Positions 8,898-18,857 of a stretch of 64,000 nt of DNA are shown piece by piece (position 1 is the stretch's first letter; every line of letters begins with the position of its first letter). The notes beneath the pieces were generated by a model. It made no database searches. It was given only the letters and a program-made list of their open reading frames with translations, and was not told the origin of the DNA. The stretch comes from Wenxinia marina DSM 24838 (GTDB lineage Bacteria > Pseudomonadota > Alphaproteobacteria > Rhodobacterales > Rhodobacteraceae): positions 277-64,276 of the forward strand of contig NZ_KB902312.1 in the NCBI RefSeq assembly GCF_000379485.1, in the 5' to 3' direction. A program made the position numbers and the translations under genes.

Positions 8898-9573
8898 GAT
8901 CATCCTGGCGGCCGGCGCCGTCGCGGCGCTGGCGCTGTCGGGCTGCGGCGCCGTGCGGTCGCTGCCCTTCGCCGCCTCGGCCGGGCCGGGAGAGATCGCC
9001 CTCTACGGTGGTCGCCTTACAGTGGCGGGGGCGGAGGGCTACTGCCCGGACCGCGACGCGAGCCGTCCGGGCGAGGGCTTCGCCATCCTCGCGGCCTGCC
9101 CGCTGGTGGGCGGCGACGGGCCGATGCCGGCGACCGATGCCTTCGTCACCGTCCAGGCGGGCGCCCCCGGCAGCGCCGGCGTCGCCGGCAACGAGCCGGG
9201 CCTCGCGACGCTGCTGACCAGCCCCGAGGGGATCGCCCTCCTCTCCGCCAGCGGCAACCCGGACGCCGTGACGGTGACCGACGTGGAGCGGTCGGACGGC
9301 CTGGTCGCCGTGCGCTTCGCCGACGCGACGACGCGGCGGCCCGGCCTCGCGCCGACGGAGTGGCGCGCCTTCCTCGACCTGCAGGGCCGGCTCACCACCG
9401 TCAGCGTCAGGGGCTTCGACCGGGCGCCGCTGTCGCCCTCCGCCGGGGCCGCGCTGCTGCGCGAGACCGTCGCCGCGCTGCGCGCGGCCAACCCGGGTGC
9501 GGCCGGCGGGATGGACGCCGCCGCCGCGCCGCAGGTCGCCGTTTCCTTTTCGGATGCCGGCTGGCAGGAATAG
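8878..9573 (+). CDS. Putative lipoprotein
   Basis: A 231-residue exported protein with a lipoprotein signal (IILAAGAVAALALSGCG; lipobox LSGC at about residues 20-23). The remainder has no domain I recognise. The ATG lies inside the end of ilvD, suggesting translational coupling, though no functional link to branched-chain synthesis is evident. Predicted envelope anchoring is inferred from the lipobox; the residue after Cys is Gly, compatible with outer-membrane sorting. Confidence 0.8.
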   Translation: MSTSTSRIILAAGAVAALALSGCGAVRSLPFAASAGPGEIALYGGRLTVAGAEGYCPDRDASRPGEGFAILAACPLVGGDGPMPATDAFVTVQAGAPGSAGVAGNEPGLATLLTSPEGIALLSASGNPDAVTVTDVERSDGLVAVRFADATTRRPGLAPTEWRAFLDLQGRLTTVSVRGFDRAPLSPSAGAALLRETVAALRAANPGAAGGMDAAAAPQVAVSFSDAGWQE

Positions 9574-9624
9574 GCGCAGGTGGCCGGACCGCCGGCCGGA
9601 CCGCGATCAGGAGATTTGCAGCGA

Positions 9625-10398
9625 ATGGCGCGCCGCGAACGGGGATATCTGGGGGCGTTCGTCGCGGCCGCCACGCTCCGCCGGTGGAGCCGCATCGCCC
9701 GGCGTGCCGAGACCGCGGACCTGTCGGATCTGCAGCGGCAGCGCGCCCGCGCCCGCGCCCTGAAGGCCCGCCTCGACGACGTGGTCGCGATCGCCGACTC
9801 GCGCCTCGCCCTGCCGCGCATCGGCTCCAGCGCCTTTCCGCGCCAGCCCGGCACCGACTGGTCCTGGCGACCCCGCCTCTGGCGCGGACCCTGGGGCCTG
9901 CGCGGAATGGCGGCGGCCGCAAGCGGCACCGCCATCGGCGACGGCGCGACCCTGTTCCACGATTGCAGCACGAGCGAACTGGCCCTGCGCCAGCTGCGCA
10001 ACCGGCGCGAGGGGGATCTCGCCCCGTTCGCCCTGAAGATGGAGGTCTTCCGCTTCGACGGCTCGTTCCTGTCGCTGGTGCTGGAGCTGCCGCCCGCGGC
10101 CAGCGAGGGCCTGAAGCGCCGGCATCTCCTGCGAGTCGAGATGAGCGTCGAGGTCGAAAGATCGCTGAAGATCTTCCTGCGCCTGAACGTGAAGCACGGC
10201 CCCAACGTCGAGCAGCTGGTGCGCGAGCTGCCGCTGGGACAGGAGGAGACGTTCGTGGAATTCGACCTCGCCTACACCCGCCTCAACGAGAAGCGGACCG
10301 AGCGGATGTGGCTGGACCTGATCTTCGACGGGCCCGATATGAACCAGATCGTCCTGCGTGACGTGACCTTCGCCCGCTACCCGCGGGCCCAGCTGTGA
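9625..10398 (+). CDS. Conserved hypothetical protein (probably DUF6478)
   Basis: About 257 residues, starting MARRERGYLGAF; the ATG at 9625 has an AGGAG about 11 nt upstream, whereas an upstream ATG at 9580 gives a non-conserved-looking leader. It opens with a basic helical region (residues 10-50) followed by a mixed alpha/beta domain containing GTAIGDGATLFHDCST and YTRLNEKRTERMWLDLIF. It resembles the DUF6478 family of Rhodobacterales; that assignment is from memory. Function unknown. Confidence 0.75.
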   Translation: MARRERGYLGAFVAAATLRRWSRIARRAETADLSDLQRQRARARALKARLDDVVAIADSRLALPRIGSSAFPRQPGTDWSWRPRLWRGPWGLRGMAAAASGTAIGDGATLFHDCSTSELALRQLRNRREGDLAPFALKMEVFRFDGSFLSLVLELPPAASEGLKRRHLLRVEMSVEVERSLKIFLRLNVKHGPNVEQLVRELPLGQEETFVEFDLAYTRLNEKRTERMWLDLIFDGPDMNQIVLRDVTFARYPRAQL

Positions 10399-10408
10399 GG
10401 GGCCGCCC

Positions 10409-10786
10409 ATGTCCGCGACCACGCTGACAAGCACCCGCATCGTCGAAGGCGTCTGGGAAGGCGTCCTCACCCGCGTCGGCCAGGACGAGGGCGCCCCGGC
10501 CCTCGTCGTCAGCCACCTCGGCGAGGAGGTCGGCGGGCTCGAGGTGATCCCCGCCGGGCCGGGCGAATGGGCCCTGCGCCTGCCGATCCCGGCGCGCCTG
10601 ATCTCGGACGGGGTGCAGACCTTCGTGATCCGCGAGGCGGACGGGGCGGGCGAGGTGCTGGAGAGTTTCGCCATCGTCGCCGGCGCGCCGCTGGCCGAGG
10701 ATCTGCGGGCCGAGATCGACCTGCTGCGCGAAGAGCTCGACCTGCTGAAGCAGGCCTTCCGCCGGCACTGCGTCGAGACCGCCTGA
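10409..10786 (+). CDS. Conserved hypothetical protein with C-terminal coiled coil
   Basis: A 125-residue protein 10 nt downstream of the DUF6478-like gene and preceded by GAGGGGCC. Residues 1-85 form a beta-rich domain (VWEGVLTRV, LVVSHLGEEVGGLEVI, FVIREADGAGEVLESF). The last 25 residues (DLRAEIDLLREELDLLKQAF) form a short leucine-rich coiled coil. The two genes are probably one operon. No function assigned. Confidence 0.75.
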   Translation: MSATTLTSTRIVEGVWEGVLTRVGQDEGAPALVVSHLGEEVGGLEVIPAGPGEWALRLPIPARLISDGVQTFVIREADGAGEVLESFAIVAGAPLAEDLRAEIDLLREELDLLKQAFRRHCVETA

Positions 10787-10991
10787 CGCCGTCCGGCGCT
10801 CGCGCTCCCGCGCATCGCCCCGCCCGCCGTCCCATCCGGGCGCTTTCGCCACCGGCCATTGGGGGCGGGTGCGACGGGTGCGCCTGTGCTGGGGAAGCGG
10901 TTCAGGGGCAGGTGTGCCCCTGAACGCGCCTCCTGTCAGCGTGATGCGATTCGGCGGAGCGGGCGCGGGCGGTCGCACCACCGCGCGCCGG
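10787..10991. repeat. Dispersed intergenic repeat, copy 1 (partial)
   Basis: This gap between convergent genes holds a unit shared with 24421-24683 and 45926-46180. It starts with CGCCGTCCGGCGCTCGCG, then CATCGCCCCGCCCGCCGTCC, then GGGGAAGCGG and a perfect 10-bp inverted repeat (10901-10910 with 10915-10924, loop GGTG). The second, longer hairpin seen in copies 2 and 3 is only begun here (GCGATTCGGCGG at about 10942) and then diverges. It ends next to the phaB stop codon. Confidence 0.8.
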
Positions 10992-11717
10992 TCAGGCCAT
11001 GTACTGGCCGCCGTTCGCCGACAGGGTCGAGCCGGTGATGAACCCGGCCTGATCCGAGGCGAGGAACACTACCGCCCGCGCGATCTCGTCCGCCTCGCCG
11101 AGCCGGCCGACGGGAATCTGCGGCAGGATCACCTCGTTCATCACCTTCTCGGGGATGGTGCTCATCATCTCGGTGTTGATGTAGCCGGGGCAGATCGCGT
11201 TAACCGTGATCCCGGCACGCGCCCCCTCCTGCGCCAGCGCCTTGGTGAAGCCGATGTCGCCCGCCTTGGCCGCGGCGTAGTTGGCCTGCGCGAACTGGCC
11301 CTTCTGGCCGTTGATGGACGAGATGTTCACGACCCGGCCGAACTTGCGCTCGCGCATGCCGCCCCAGACGTTGTGGGTCATGTTGAACAGGCCCGAAAGA
11401 TTGGTGTCGATCACCGCCGTCCAGTGGTCCGGCGTCATCTTGTGGAACGGCGCGTCCCGGGTGATGCCGGCGTTGTTCACCAGCACGTCGATCGGCCCGT
11501 TCTCGGCTTCGACCTGGCCCACGCCCTTGCGGCAATCGTCGTAGTTGGAGACGTCCCACTTGTACGTCTTGATCCCGGTCTCGGAGGTGAAGGCCTTCGC
11601 GGCCTCGTCGTTGCCGGCATAGGTCGCGGCGACGGCGTAGCCCTCTGCCTTCAGCGCCTTCGAGATGGCGGCGCCGATCCCGCGGCTCCCTCCGGTGACG
11701 AGTGCGACTCGGGGCAT
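10992..11717 (-). CDS. phaB: Acetoacetyl-CoA reductase
   Basis: A 241-residue NADPH-dependent short-chain dehydrogenase that reduces acetoacetyl-CoA to (R)-3-hydroxybutyryl-CoA for polyhydroxybutyrate. Seen: the Rossmann motif VTGGSRGIGAAIS, VNNAGITRDAPFHKM, the catalytic Ser in VNISSINGQKGQFAQ and YAAAKAG (Tyr/Lys), and the PhaB-typical C-terminus FITGSTLSANGGQYMA. Its strong ribosome site GGAGGAGAAG overlaps the stop codon of the broken patatin gene 12 nt upstream. phaA lies further upstream. Confidence 0.95.
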   Translation of the reverse strand: MPRVALVTGGSRGIGAAISKALKAEGYAVAATYAGNDEAAKAFTSETGIKTYKWDVSNYDDCRKGVGQVEAENGPIDVLVNNAGITRDAPFHKMTPDHWTAVIDTNLSGLFNMTHNVWGGMRERKFGRVVNISSINGQKGQFAQANYAAAKAGDIGFTKALAQEGARAGITVNAICPGYINTEMMSTIPEKVMNEVILPQIPVGRLGEADEIARAVVFLASDQAGFITGSTLSANGGQYMA

Positions 11718-11729
11718 GATCTTCTCCTC

Positions 11730-12567
11730 CTACTGAAATCCGTTCTCTCTCAGGAACTGCCGGCCGTCCTCTTCCCCCGCCTCCCACGTCGCGCGGATCT
11801 TGCGCGGATCCGTGAAGTCGATCTTGTCGGCCGGCGTCTCCTCCCTCGGCTCAAGATAGAGCCGGCCGGGCTTTTCCTCCAAGCCATTGTAATGTCGGGT
11901 GAGAAGAATCAGCGTCCGGCCCTCGTCGGGGTCCGGCATCGGCGCCTGGTCGATCATCCCGCCGTCGATCACCGGGCGACCGTCCCAGGTCGGCGGGTCG
12001 AAGACCGGCGGAATGGCGGCTGCGGCGCAGATCAGGTCGACGAGCCGTCCCTCGCGCGCCGCCTGGTTGGCGTCGACGAGCGTGCGGCCGACGCCGAGGG
12101 TCTGGGCCCAGTCGAAATGCGGCCGGCCGCGGCGTGCAGTTCGGCTTCGTAGACGGCAGCGGCGAACGTGCCCGAGGCGCGGGGGTGGGTCTCCACCGGC
12201 GGACGACCGATCAGGATCTGCGCCGGCGGCCCGTCCGCCACCTGCCGCTGCGCCGCGGCGTCGAGGACCCGTGAGACCGCCTCGCGGTAGAGACGCTGGT
12301 GCGGCGTGATCCCGTCCGCCTCGGGCGTGTCCCAGGCGACGTTGCTGTCGGTGGTGTCGAAGAGGTCCGCCATCGCGTCCAGCATGTCCCGACCCCGCCG
12401 CGTGACAAACCCGGCGAGCGACATCGACCCGCCCGACACCCCGACGATGCGCGCGGGCCGCAGTCGATGACGTCCCGCACCACGTGCAGCCACCCGCCCT
12501 GCCAGAAGCAGCGGGTGCCGCCGCCCGACAGGACGAGCTGATCGAAGGACATCTCGTCGCGGTTCAT
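11730..12567 (-). pseudogene. Patatin-like phospholipase gene broken by two frameshifts
   Basis: Three successive minus-strand frames read as one patatin-type hydrolase. Frame 1 starts at the ATG at 12567 and has the oxyanion-hole motif SGGGTRCFWQGG. Frame 2 takes over near 12465 and carries the nucleophile elbow GVSGGSM. Frame 3 takes over near 12125 and contains HFDWAQTLGVGRTLVDA, AAIPPVFDPPTWDGRP and the dyad Asp in VIDGGMID. Each switch is explained by one missing base. Both catalytic motifs survive, so the damage is recent, or both shifts are sequencing errors. It lies between phaA and phaB. Confidence 0.8.
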
Positions 12568-12604
12568 CCCCACAGCGGCGGGACGCGCGGCCCCGCCCGC
12601 CCGG

Positions 12605-13780
12605 TCAGGGCCGCTCGAGGCACATGGCGACGCCCATGCCGCCGCCGATGCAGAGCGTCGCGAGGCCCTTCTTCGCGCCACGCCGCTTCATCTCGAACAA
12701 CAGGGTGTTGAGGACGCGGGCGCCGGACGCGCCGATCGGGTGGCCGATGGCTATGGCGCCGCCGTTCACGTTCACGATCTCGGGGTCCCAGCCCATGTCC
12801 TTGTTCACCGCGCAGGCCTGCGCGGCGAAGGCCTCGTTCGCCTCGACGAGGTCGAGGTCGCCGACGCTCCAGCCCGCCTTCTCCAGCGCCTTGCGGCTGG
12901 CATGGATCGGGCCGACGCCCATGATCGCGGGGTCGAGGCCGGCGGTGGCGTAGCTGGCGATCCGCGCCAGCGGCTCGATCCCGCGGCGCTCGGCCTCCTC
13001 GGCCGACATCAGCAGCGCGCCGGCCGCGCCGTCGTTGATGCCGGAGGCGTTGCCGGCGGTGACGCTGCCGTCCCTGGCGAAGGCGGGGCGCAGTTTAGCC
13101 ATGTTCTCGATCGTGGCGCCGTGGCGGATGTATTCGTCCTTGTCGACGACGGTGTCGCCCTTGCGGCCCTTGACCGTGAACGGGATCACCTCGTCGTCGA
13201 AGCGGCCGGCCTTCTGCGCCGCCTCGGCCTTGTTCTGGCTGGCGAGCGCGAACTCGTCCTGCTGATCGCGGGAGATCTGCCACTGCTCGGCCACGTTCTC
13301 GGCGGTCTGGCCCATGTGGTAGCCGTTGATGGCGTCCCACAGGCCGTCGCGGATCATCGTGTCGATGTAGGTGACGTCGCCCATCTTGTGCCCGGCGCGC
13401 AGGTGCGCGGCGTGTGGCGACAGGCTCATGCTCTCCTGCCCGCCGGCGGCGACGATGGCGGCGTCGCCCAGCATGATGTGCTGCGCGCCCAGCGCGACGG
13501 CGCGCAGGCCCGAGCCGCAGACCTGGTTGATGCCCCAGGCGGCGCTCTCCTTCGGCAGGCCGGCGTTGATGTGCGCCTGCCGGGCCGGGTTCTGGCCCTG
13601 GGCGGCGGTGAGGACCTGGCCGAGGATCGTTTCGGACACCTCGGACTTGTCGATGCCGGCGCGGGCGACGAGCGCCTCGAGCACGGCGGCGCCGAGGTCG
13701 TGGGCGGGCGTGCCGGCGAAGCTGCCGTTGAAGCTGCCCACGGCGGTGCGGGCGGCGGAGGCGATGACGACGTTGGTCAT
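12605..13780 (-). CDS. phaA: Acetyl-CoA C-acetyltransferase (beta-ketothiolase)
   Basis: A 391-residue thiolase that condenses two acetyl-CoA, first step of polyhydroxybutyrate synthesis. The acyl-accepting Cys is in [14 protein letters not shown] (about residue 89), the His in [26 protein letters not shown] (about 348) and the second Cys in [13 protein letters not shown] (about 378). The ATG at 13780 is preceded by GAGAGGACC; a start 12 codons upstream is less likely. First gene of the phaA-patatin-phaB run. Confidence 0.96.
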   Translation of the reverse strand: MTNVVIASAARTAVGSFNGSFAGTPAHDLGAAVLEALVARAGIDKSEVSETILGQVLTAAQGQNPARQAHINAGLPKESAAWGINQVCGSGLRAVALGAQHIMLGDAAIVAAGGQESMSLSPHAAHLRAGHKMGDVTYIDTMIRDGLWDAINGYHMGQTAENVAEQWQISRDQQDEFALASQNKAEAAQKAGRFDDEVIPFTVKGRKGDTVVDKDEYIRHGATIENMAKLRPAFARDGSVTAGNASGINDGAAGALLMSAEEAERRGIEPLARIASYATAGLDPAIMGVGPIHASRKALEKAGWSVGDLDLVEANEAFAAQACAVNKDMGWDPEIVNVNGGAIAIGHPIGASGARVLNTLLFEMKRRGAKKGLATLCIGGGMGVAMCLERP

Positions 13781-13888
13781 GGGGGTCCTCTCCGGGTCAG
13801 GGCGCGGGCCGGACATGGGCCCGCGGGCTCGGCCCCGGTTCTACGAAAGCCGCCGCGGGGGGGCAAACGGATTCCCCCGCGGCGGCGG

Positions 13889-14698
13889 TCAGGGGGAGAG
13901 GCGCGGCACGCCGACGTGGAAGCCCTGCAGGCAGTCGGCGGCTAGGTCCCTCGCGGCGTCGGCGGCGGCGACGCTCTCGATCCCCTGGACCACGGTGAAC
14001 ATCTCGAACTGGCGGGCGATCGACAGGAGCGCGGCGACGACGACCTGGTCGTCGGCCGAGGCGTCGAGGGTGCGGCCGAAGCGGCGGTCGACCTTCACCA
14101 GATCGAAGAGGAAGTCCTTCATGTGGGTGAGCGCGATCGCGCCCGCCCCGAAATCGTCGAGGGCGAAGGCCACGCCCTTCGGCTGCATCTCGGCCATGAA
14201 ACGGACGGTGATCTCGGGCAGCAGCATCGCCGACGCCTCGGTCATCTCGAGGATGAGGCGGGGGGCGGCGTCGGCGTGGTCGGCGAGCCAGCGGTCCAGC
14301 ACGCGCCGCCACGCGGCGTCTGCGAGCGAGCGGGCGGACATGTTGACCGACAGGCGCAGGCCGGGCCGGCGGGTCAGCAGGCGCAGCCCGGCGTCCAGGC
14401 TGGCGCAGTCGATCTCGCGCCCCAGCGCGCCGTCGGCGACGGTCGGCAGGAACTCCGCCGCGCGCAGGATGCGGCCGCCGTCGTCGAGCAGGCGGACCAG
14501 CCCCTCGTGAAAGGCGACGCGGCCGCCGTCCGCCGTGACGACCGGCTGCAGCGCGAGGCGCACGCGCCCCGCGGCGAGCGCGTCGCTGACGAGGGCCGGG
14601 ACGTCCCGGTCGCGGCTGTCCATCGCGGCGGACAGCGGGTCGGGCGGGGGGTCGGGCGGCGGGTCCGCGAAGGTGGCGGGCAACTCGGTCGGCGTCAT
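13889..14698 (-). CDS. Stand-alone EAL-domain protein, probably catalytically impaired
   Basis: A 269-residue protein consisting almost only of an EAL (cyclic-di-GMP phosphodiesterase) domain after a 28-residue Pro-rich leader. Signature positions present: E65 in EGL, N119 in NMS, E151 in EMTE, D181-D182 in DDFG, K202 and Q258 in LQG. The glutamate of the usual AEGVE motif, the proposed general base (E352 in RocR), is Q238 here (VVQGIES). That change argues for c-di-GMP binding without efficient hydrolysis. No GGDEF, sensor or membrane segment is visible. Confidence 0.85.
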   Translation of the reverse strand: MTPTELPATFADPPPDPPPDPLSAAMDSRDRDVPALVSDALAAGRVRLALQPVVTADGGRVAFHEGLVRLLDDGGRILRAAEFLPTVADGALGREIDCASLDAGLRLLTRRPGLRLSVNMSARSLADAAWRRVLDRWLADHADAAPRLILEMTEASAMLLPEITVRFMAEMQPKGVAFALDDFGAGAIALTHMKDFLFDLVKVDRRFGRTLDASADDQVVVAALLSIARQFEMFTVVQGIESVAAADAARDLAADCLQGFHVGVPRLSP

Positions 14699-14808
14699 CG
14701 TCCCTCATCGGTCGCGCATCGGGCGGGACCATCGCGCGGGAGCCGCTAAGGTTGCGTCAACAGGGGGGATTTGCGACGAATCCGCATCGTTTGGCGAGGG
14801 AGGGGCGG

Positions 14809-15381
14809 ATGGTCGGTCGGTGCGCCTGGGCGGGGGACGATCCGCTGTACGTTCAGTACCACGACACCGAATGGGGCGTGCCCGAGCGCGACGGCCGCGC
14901 GCTGTGGGAGAAGCTGATCCTCGACGGCTTCCAGGCCGGTCTCGCCTGGATCACCATCCTGCGCAAGCGCGACAACTTCCGCGCCGCCTTCGCCGGCTTC
15001 GACCCGGCGATCATCGCCGGCTGGGGCGAGGACGAGGTGACCCGCCTCCTCGCCGACCCCGGCATCGTCCGCCACCGCGGCAAGATCGAAGCGACGATCG
15101 GCAACGCGCGGGCATATCTCGACATCGAGGCGGCGGAGGGATTCGCGCCCTTCGTCTGGTCCTTCGTCGGCGGCGAGGTGTTGCAGACCGAGCGGGCGTC
15201 CCTTGCCGACGTGCCGGCGGAGACGTCGGAAAGCCGGGCCCTGTCGAAAGAGCTCAGGAAACGGGGGTTCCGGTTCTGCGGGCCGACGATCGTCTATGCG
15301 TGGATGCAGGCCTGCGGCCTCGTGAACGATCACGTCACGGGGTGCTTCCGCCACGACGAGGTGCGCCGGCTGGAGGTGTGA
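14809..15381 (+). CDS. tag: DNA-3-methyladenine glycosylase I
   Basis: A 190-residue base-excision repair enzyme that removes 3-methyladenine. The zinc snap is complete: Cys4 (RCAWAG), His in YHDTEWGVPE near residue 17, and His and Cys in NDHVTGCFRH near the C-terminus. The core EKLILDGFQAGLAWITILRK is typical of the helix-hairpin region. The ATG at 14809 was chosen because MVGRCAWAG is the normal family N-terminus; upstream in-frame codons look non-coding. Confidence 0.95.
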   Translation: MVGRCAWAGDDPLYVQYHDTEWGVPERDGRALWEKLILDGFQAGLAWITILRKRDNFRAAFAGFDPAIIAGWGEDEVTRLLADPGIVRHRGKIEATIGNARAYLDIEAAEGFAPFVWSFVGGEVLQTERASLADVPAETSESRALSKELRKRGFRFCGPTIVYAWMQACGLVNDHVTGCFRHDEVRRLEV

Positions 15382-15689
15382 GGGCTCCGGCGGGAGGGCA
15401 GCGGATGGCCGCGGACAGCCGCGCCTGCCCTCTCGACGAGGCACTATCCATCTGCACCGCCGGGCGCTGATGTCGAGCGCCGTCGCTGGCGAAGCGGCTC
15501 GCCGGGGGGGGGCGGCCAGCCGCTGCCCGGGCGGCTTGCGCCGCTGTTCCGGGCGGAGCGGGGGGAATGTCGGGAGACGGCCTGAGCGCAGAATCGGACT
15601 GGCTTCTTAAGAGGAGTGGCCCCGGGTCGTGCCGGGGCGGCATGGGATCGGGGGCGGGCAAAGCGCCGGATAGCGAGCAGGAGGCTCGG
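15382..15689. repeat. Non-coding gap with dispersed repeats
   Basis: No gene seen between convergent tag and moaE. Positions 15393-15421 (GGAGGGCAGCGGATGGCC and following) match 39692-39720 almost exactly, and 15491-15559 match 39791-39856 and, less well, 140-205. The order and spacing of the two blocks are the same at both loci, so they form one composite element of about 170 bp. Confidence 0.7.
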
Positions 15690-16130
15690 CTACCAGCGGG
15701 TGAGGGCGTCCTCGTCGGCGTCCTTCGCCGCGACCCACTCCGCCCCGTCCGCCGTCACTTCCTTCTTCCAAAAGGGCGCGCGGCTCTTCAGCCAGTCCAT
15801 CAGGAACTCCGCCGCAGCGAAGGCGTCGCCGCGGTGGGGCGCGGCGGTCAGGACCATCATGATCGTCTCGCCGGGCGCGAGCCGGCCGTGGCGGTGGATC
15901 ACCCGCGCGGCGGTCAGGGAGAACCGCGCCATCGCGTCGTCGCGCATCGCGGCGATCGCCCGCTCGGTCATCCCGGGATAGTGCTCGATCTCCATGTGGG
16001 AGAGCCCGCCCGCCACGTCGCGCACCACGCCGGTGAAGCTGACGACGCCGCCCGCGCCCTCCGCCCCGGCGGTGAAGTCCTTGAGTTCCGCCCCCGCGTC
16101 GAAGGCCGCCTCGGTGACCAGGACGGACAT
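15690..16130 (-). CDS. moaE: Molybdopterin synthase catalytic subunit
   Basis: A 146-residue large subunit of molybdopterin synthase, which transfers sulfur from MoaD thiocarboxylate to precursor Z. Seen: FTGVVRD near residue 33, MEIEHYPGMTERAI, IHRHGRL, AAPHRGDAFAA and KSRAPFWKKE with the active-site lysines. The start overlaps the moaD stop by one base (TGATG). Last gene of pgsA-moaD-moaE. Confidence 0.96.
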   Translation of the reverse strand: MSVLVTEAAFDAGAELKDFTAGAEGAGGVVSFTGVVRDVAGGLSHMEIEHYPGMTERAIAAMRDDAMARFSLTAARVIHRHGRLAPGETIMMVLTAAPHRGDAFAAAEFLMDWLKSRAPFWKKEVTADGAEWVAAKDADEDALTRW

Positions 16131-16378
16131 CAGCCGCCCGTCATCGGCGGAAAGAACGCGACCTCGCGCACGCCGGCGAGGGGCGCGTCGAACGACGACA
16201 GCTCCTGGTCCAGCGCCACCCGCAGGGCGGAGGTGTCGGCGAAGGCGGCGGCGTAGCGATCCTCCCGCGCGCGCAGCTCGTCGACGAGGGCGGCGACGGT
16301 GGCGGCGGACGTCTCGACCCGCTCCTTCGGCAGGCCGATCCGCTCGCGCACCCAGGCGAAGTAGAGGACGTCGATCAT
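16130..16378 (-). CDS. moaD: Molybdopterin synthase sulfur carrier subunit
   Basis: An 82-residue ubiquitin-fold protein ending in the required Gly-Gly (FFPPMTGG), the site of thiocarboxylation. It starts MIDVLYFAWVRERIG, typical of MoaD. The ATG overlaps the pgsA stop (ATGA), and the stop overlaps the moaE start, so its supply is translationally tied to both neighbours. Confidence 0.95.
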   Translation of the reverse strand: MIDVLYFAWVRERIGLPKERVETSAATVAALVDELRAREDRYAAAFADTSALRVALDQELSSFDAPLAGVREVAFFPPMTGG

Positions 16379-16995
16379 TTCGGATCCTTCAGGTGCGGCA
16401 GCGACTTGCGGAAGTACTCCCATCCCGTGACCAGCGTCAGCCCGGCCGCGATCCACAGCAGCACGATGCCGACGAAGGTCGCCCAGCCGGCCGGCCCGTC
16501 CGACAGCCGCGCGAGGCCGCCGACGGTGGGTCCGCGCCCCCGCTCCAGGAAGTCGAGGCCGGTGCCGAGGAACAGGATGCCGATGGCGACCATCTGCGCC
16601 GTCGTCTTCCACTTCGCCAGCTTGGTCACCTTCAGCGTGCCGGCGGTGGCGCCCAGGAACTCGCGCAGGCCCGAGACGAACGTCTCGCGAAAGAAGATCA
16701 GCGTCGCGGGCAGCAGGATCCAGGGGTTCATCCCCGAGAGGCCCGTGATGACGAGCAGCGCGATCAGCACCATCGCCTTGTCGGCGATCGGGTCGAGCAT
16801 CGCGCCGAACCGGCTCTCCTGCTTCCACAGGCGGGCGAGGTAGCCGTCGAACCAGTCGGTCGCGGCGGCGCCGATGAACAGCGCGAGCGCCAGCCAGTCG
16901 GCCCAGGGGCGGTTGAAGTACAGGAACATCACGGCCACGCCGGGCGCCGCGAGCAGGCGCAGGAGTGTCAGCGTGTTCGGGATGGTCCATGTCAT
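16375..16995 (-). CDS. pgsA: CDP-diacylglycerol-glycerol-3-phosphate 3-phosphatidyltransferase
   Basis: A 206-residue inner-membrane enzyme making phosphatidylglycerol phosphate. The CDP-alcohol phosphotransferase signature is complete: DGYLAR, then eight residues, G, then D-x3-D in FGAMLDPIADK. The N-terminus TIPNTLTLLRLLAAPGVA is family-typical, and about five membrane segments follow. Start ATG 16995 gives MTWTIPN. In relatives this gene usually follows uvrC; here uvrC is 5.5 kb away on the other strand. Confidence 0.95.
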   Translation of the reverse strand: MTWTIPNTLTLLRLLAAPGVAVMFLYFNRPWADWLALALFIGAAATDWFDGYLARLWKQESRFGAMLDPIADKAMVLIALLVITGLSGMNPWILLPATLIFFRETFVSGLREFLGATAGTLKVTKLAKWKTTAQMVAIGILFLGTGLDFLERGRGPTVGGLARLSDGPAGWATFVGIVLLWIAAGLTLVTGWEYFRKSLPHLKDPK

Positions 16996-17141
16996 GGCGA
17001 CCGACATAAGGGGTTCGGCCGGCATGCGCCATATCGGGGGCGGACGCCGCCGGGCCGGCCGGAATCTCGCCCGCCGGGGTTGGCGGCGCCCGGCCGAGGG
17101 ACTAACTGCTGCCGGACAATTTGCCGCAGGCCCCATTCTTC

Positions 17142-18091
<950 letters not shown>

Positions 18092-18095
<4 letters not shown>

Positions 18096-18853
18096 ACCCG
18101 ATCTCGATCTGGGCGATCTACGCGTTCGAGATGCGGCGCTTCTTCCGCACGTTCCTGCAGTCGATCGTCGCGCCGGTGATCTCGACCTCGCTCTATTTCG
18201 TGGTCTTCGGCTCCGCGATCGGCAGCCGGATCGACCAGGTCGAGGGGGTCGCCTACGGCGCCTTCATCGTGCCCGGGCTCATCATGCTGTCGGTGATGAC
18301 GCAGGCCACGTCGAACGCCTCGTTTGCGATCTACTTCCCAAAGTTCGTCGGCACGATCTACGAGATCCTGTCTGCGCCGGTGAACTACCTGGAAATCGTC
18401 ATCGGCTACGTCGGCGCGGCGGCGACGAAGTCGCTGTTCATCGGGACGGTGATCCTCGTCACCTCGTTCTTCTTCGTGGACATCACGATCCAGCACCCGG
18501 TCGCGATGGTGGCGTTCCTGATCCTGACCTGCCTGTCCTTCGCGCTGCTGGGCTTCATCATCGGCATCTGGGCCAAGAACTTCGAGCAGCTGAACCTGAT
18601 TCCGCTGCTGATCATCACGCCGCTCGTGTTCCTCGGCGGGTCGTTCTACTCGGCCTCGATGCTGCCGCCGTTCTGGCAGGCGGTGACGCACTTCAACCCG
18701 GTCTTCTACCTGATCTCGGGCTTTCGCTGGGCGTTCTTCGGTCTGGCGGACGTGCCGGTGGGCGTGTCGCTGATGGCGATCGCGGTCTTTACCCTGATCT
18801 GCCTGACCGCGGTCTGGTGGATCTTCCGCACCGGCTGGCGGCTGAGGGAGTGA
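18092..18853 (+). CDS. ABC-2 type exporter permease (YadH-like)
   Basis: A 253-residue inner-membrane permease with about six transmembrane segments. The ABC-2 signature region is [19 protein letters not shown] near residues 190-208. The short N-terminal amphipathic stretch [20 protein letters not shown] is typical of the class. It is the membrane partner of the ATPase immediately upstream. Confidence 0.92.
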
Positions 18854-18857
18854 GCGC

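Noticed and set aside
9580-9624. Upstream ATG (9580) as the start of the DUF6478-like gene
   Set aside because: It has no convincing ribosome site and adds a Pro/Gly-rich leader, whereas ATG 9625 has AGGAG upstream and a conserved-looking N-terminus.
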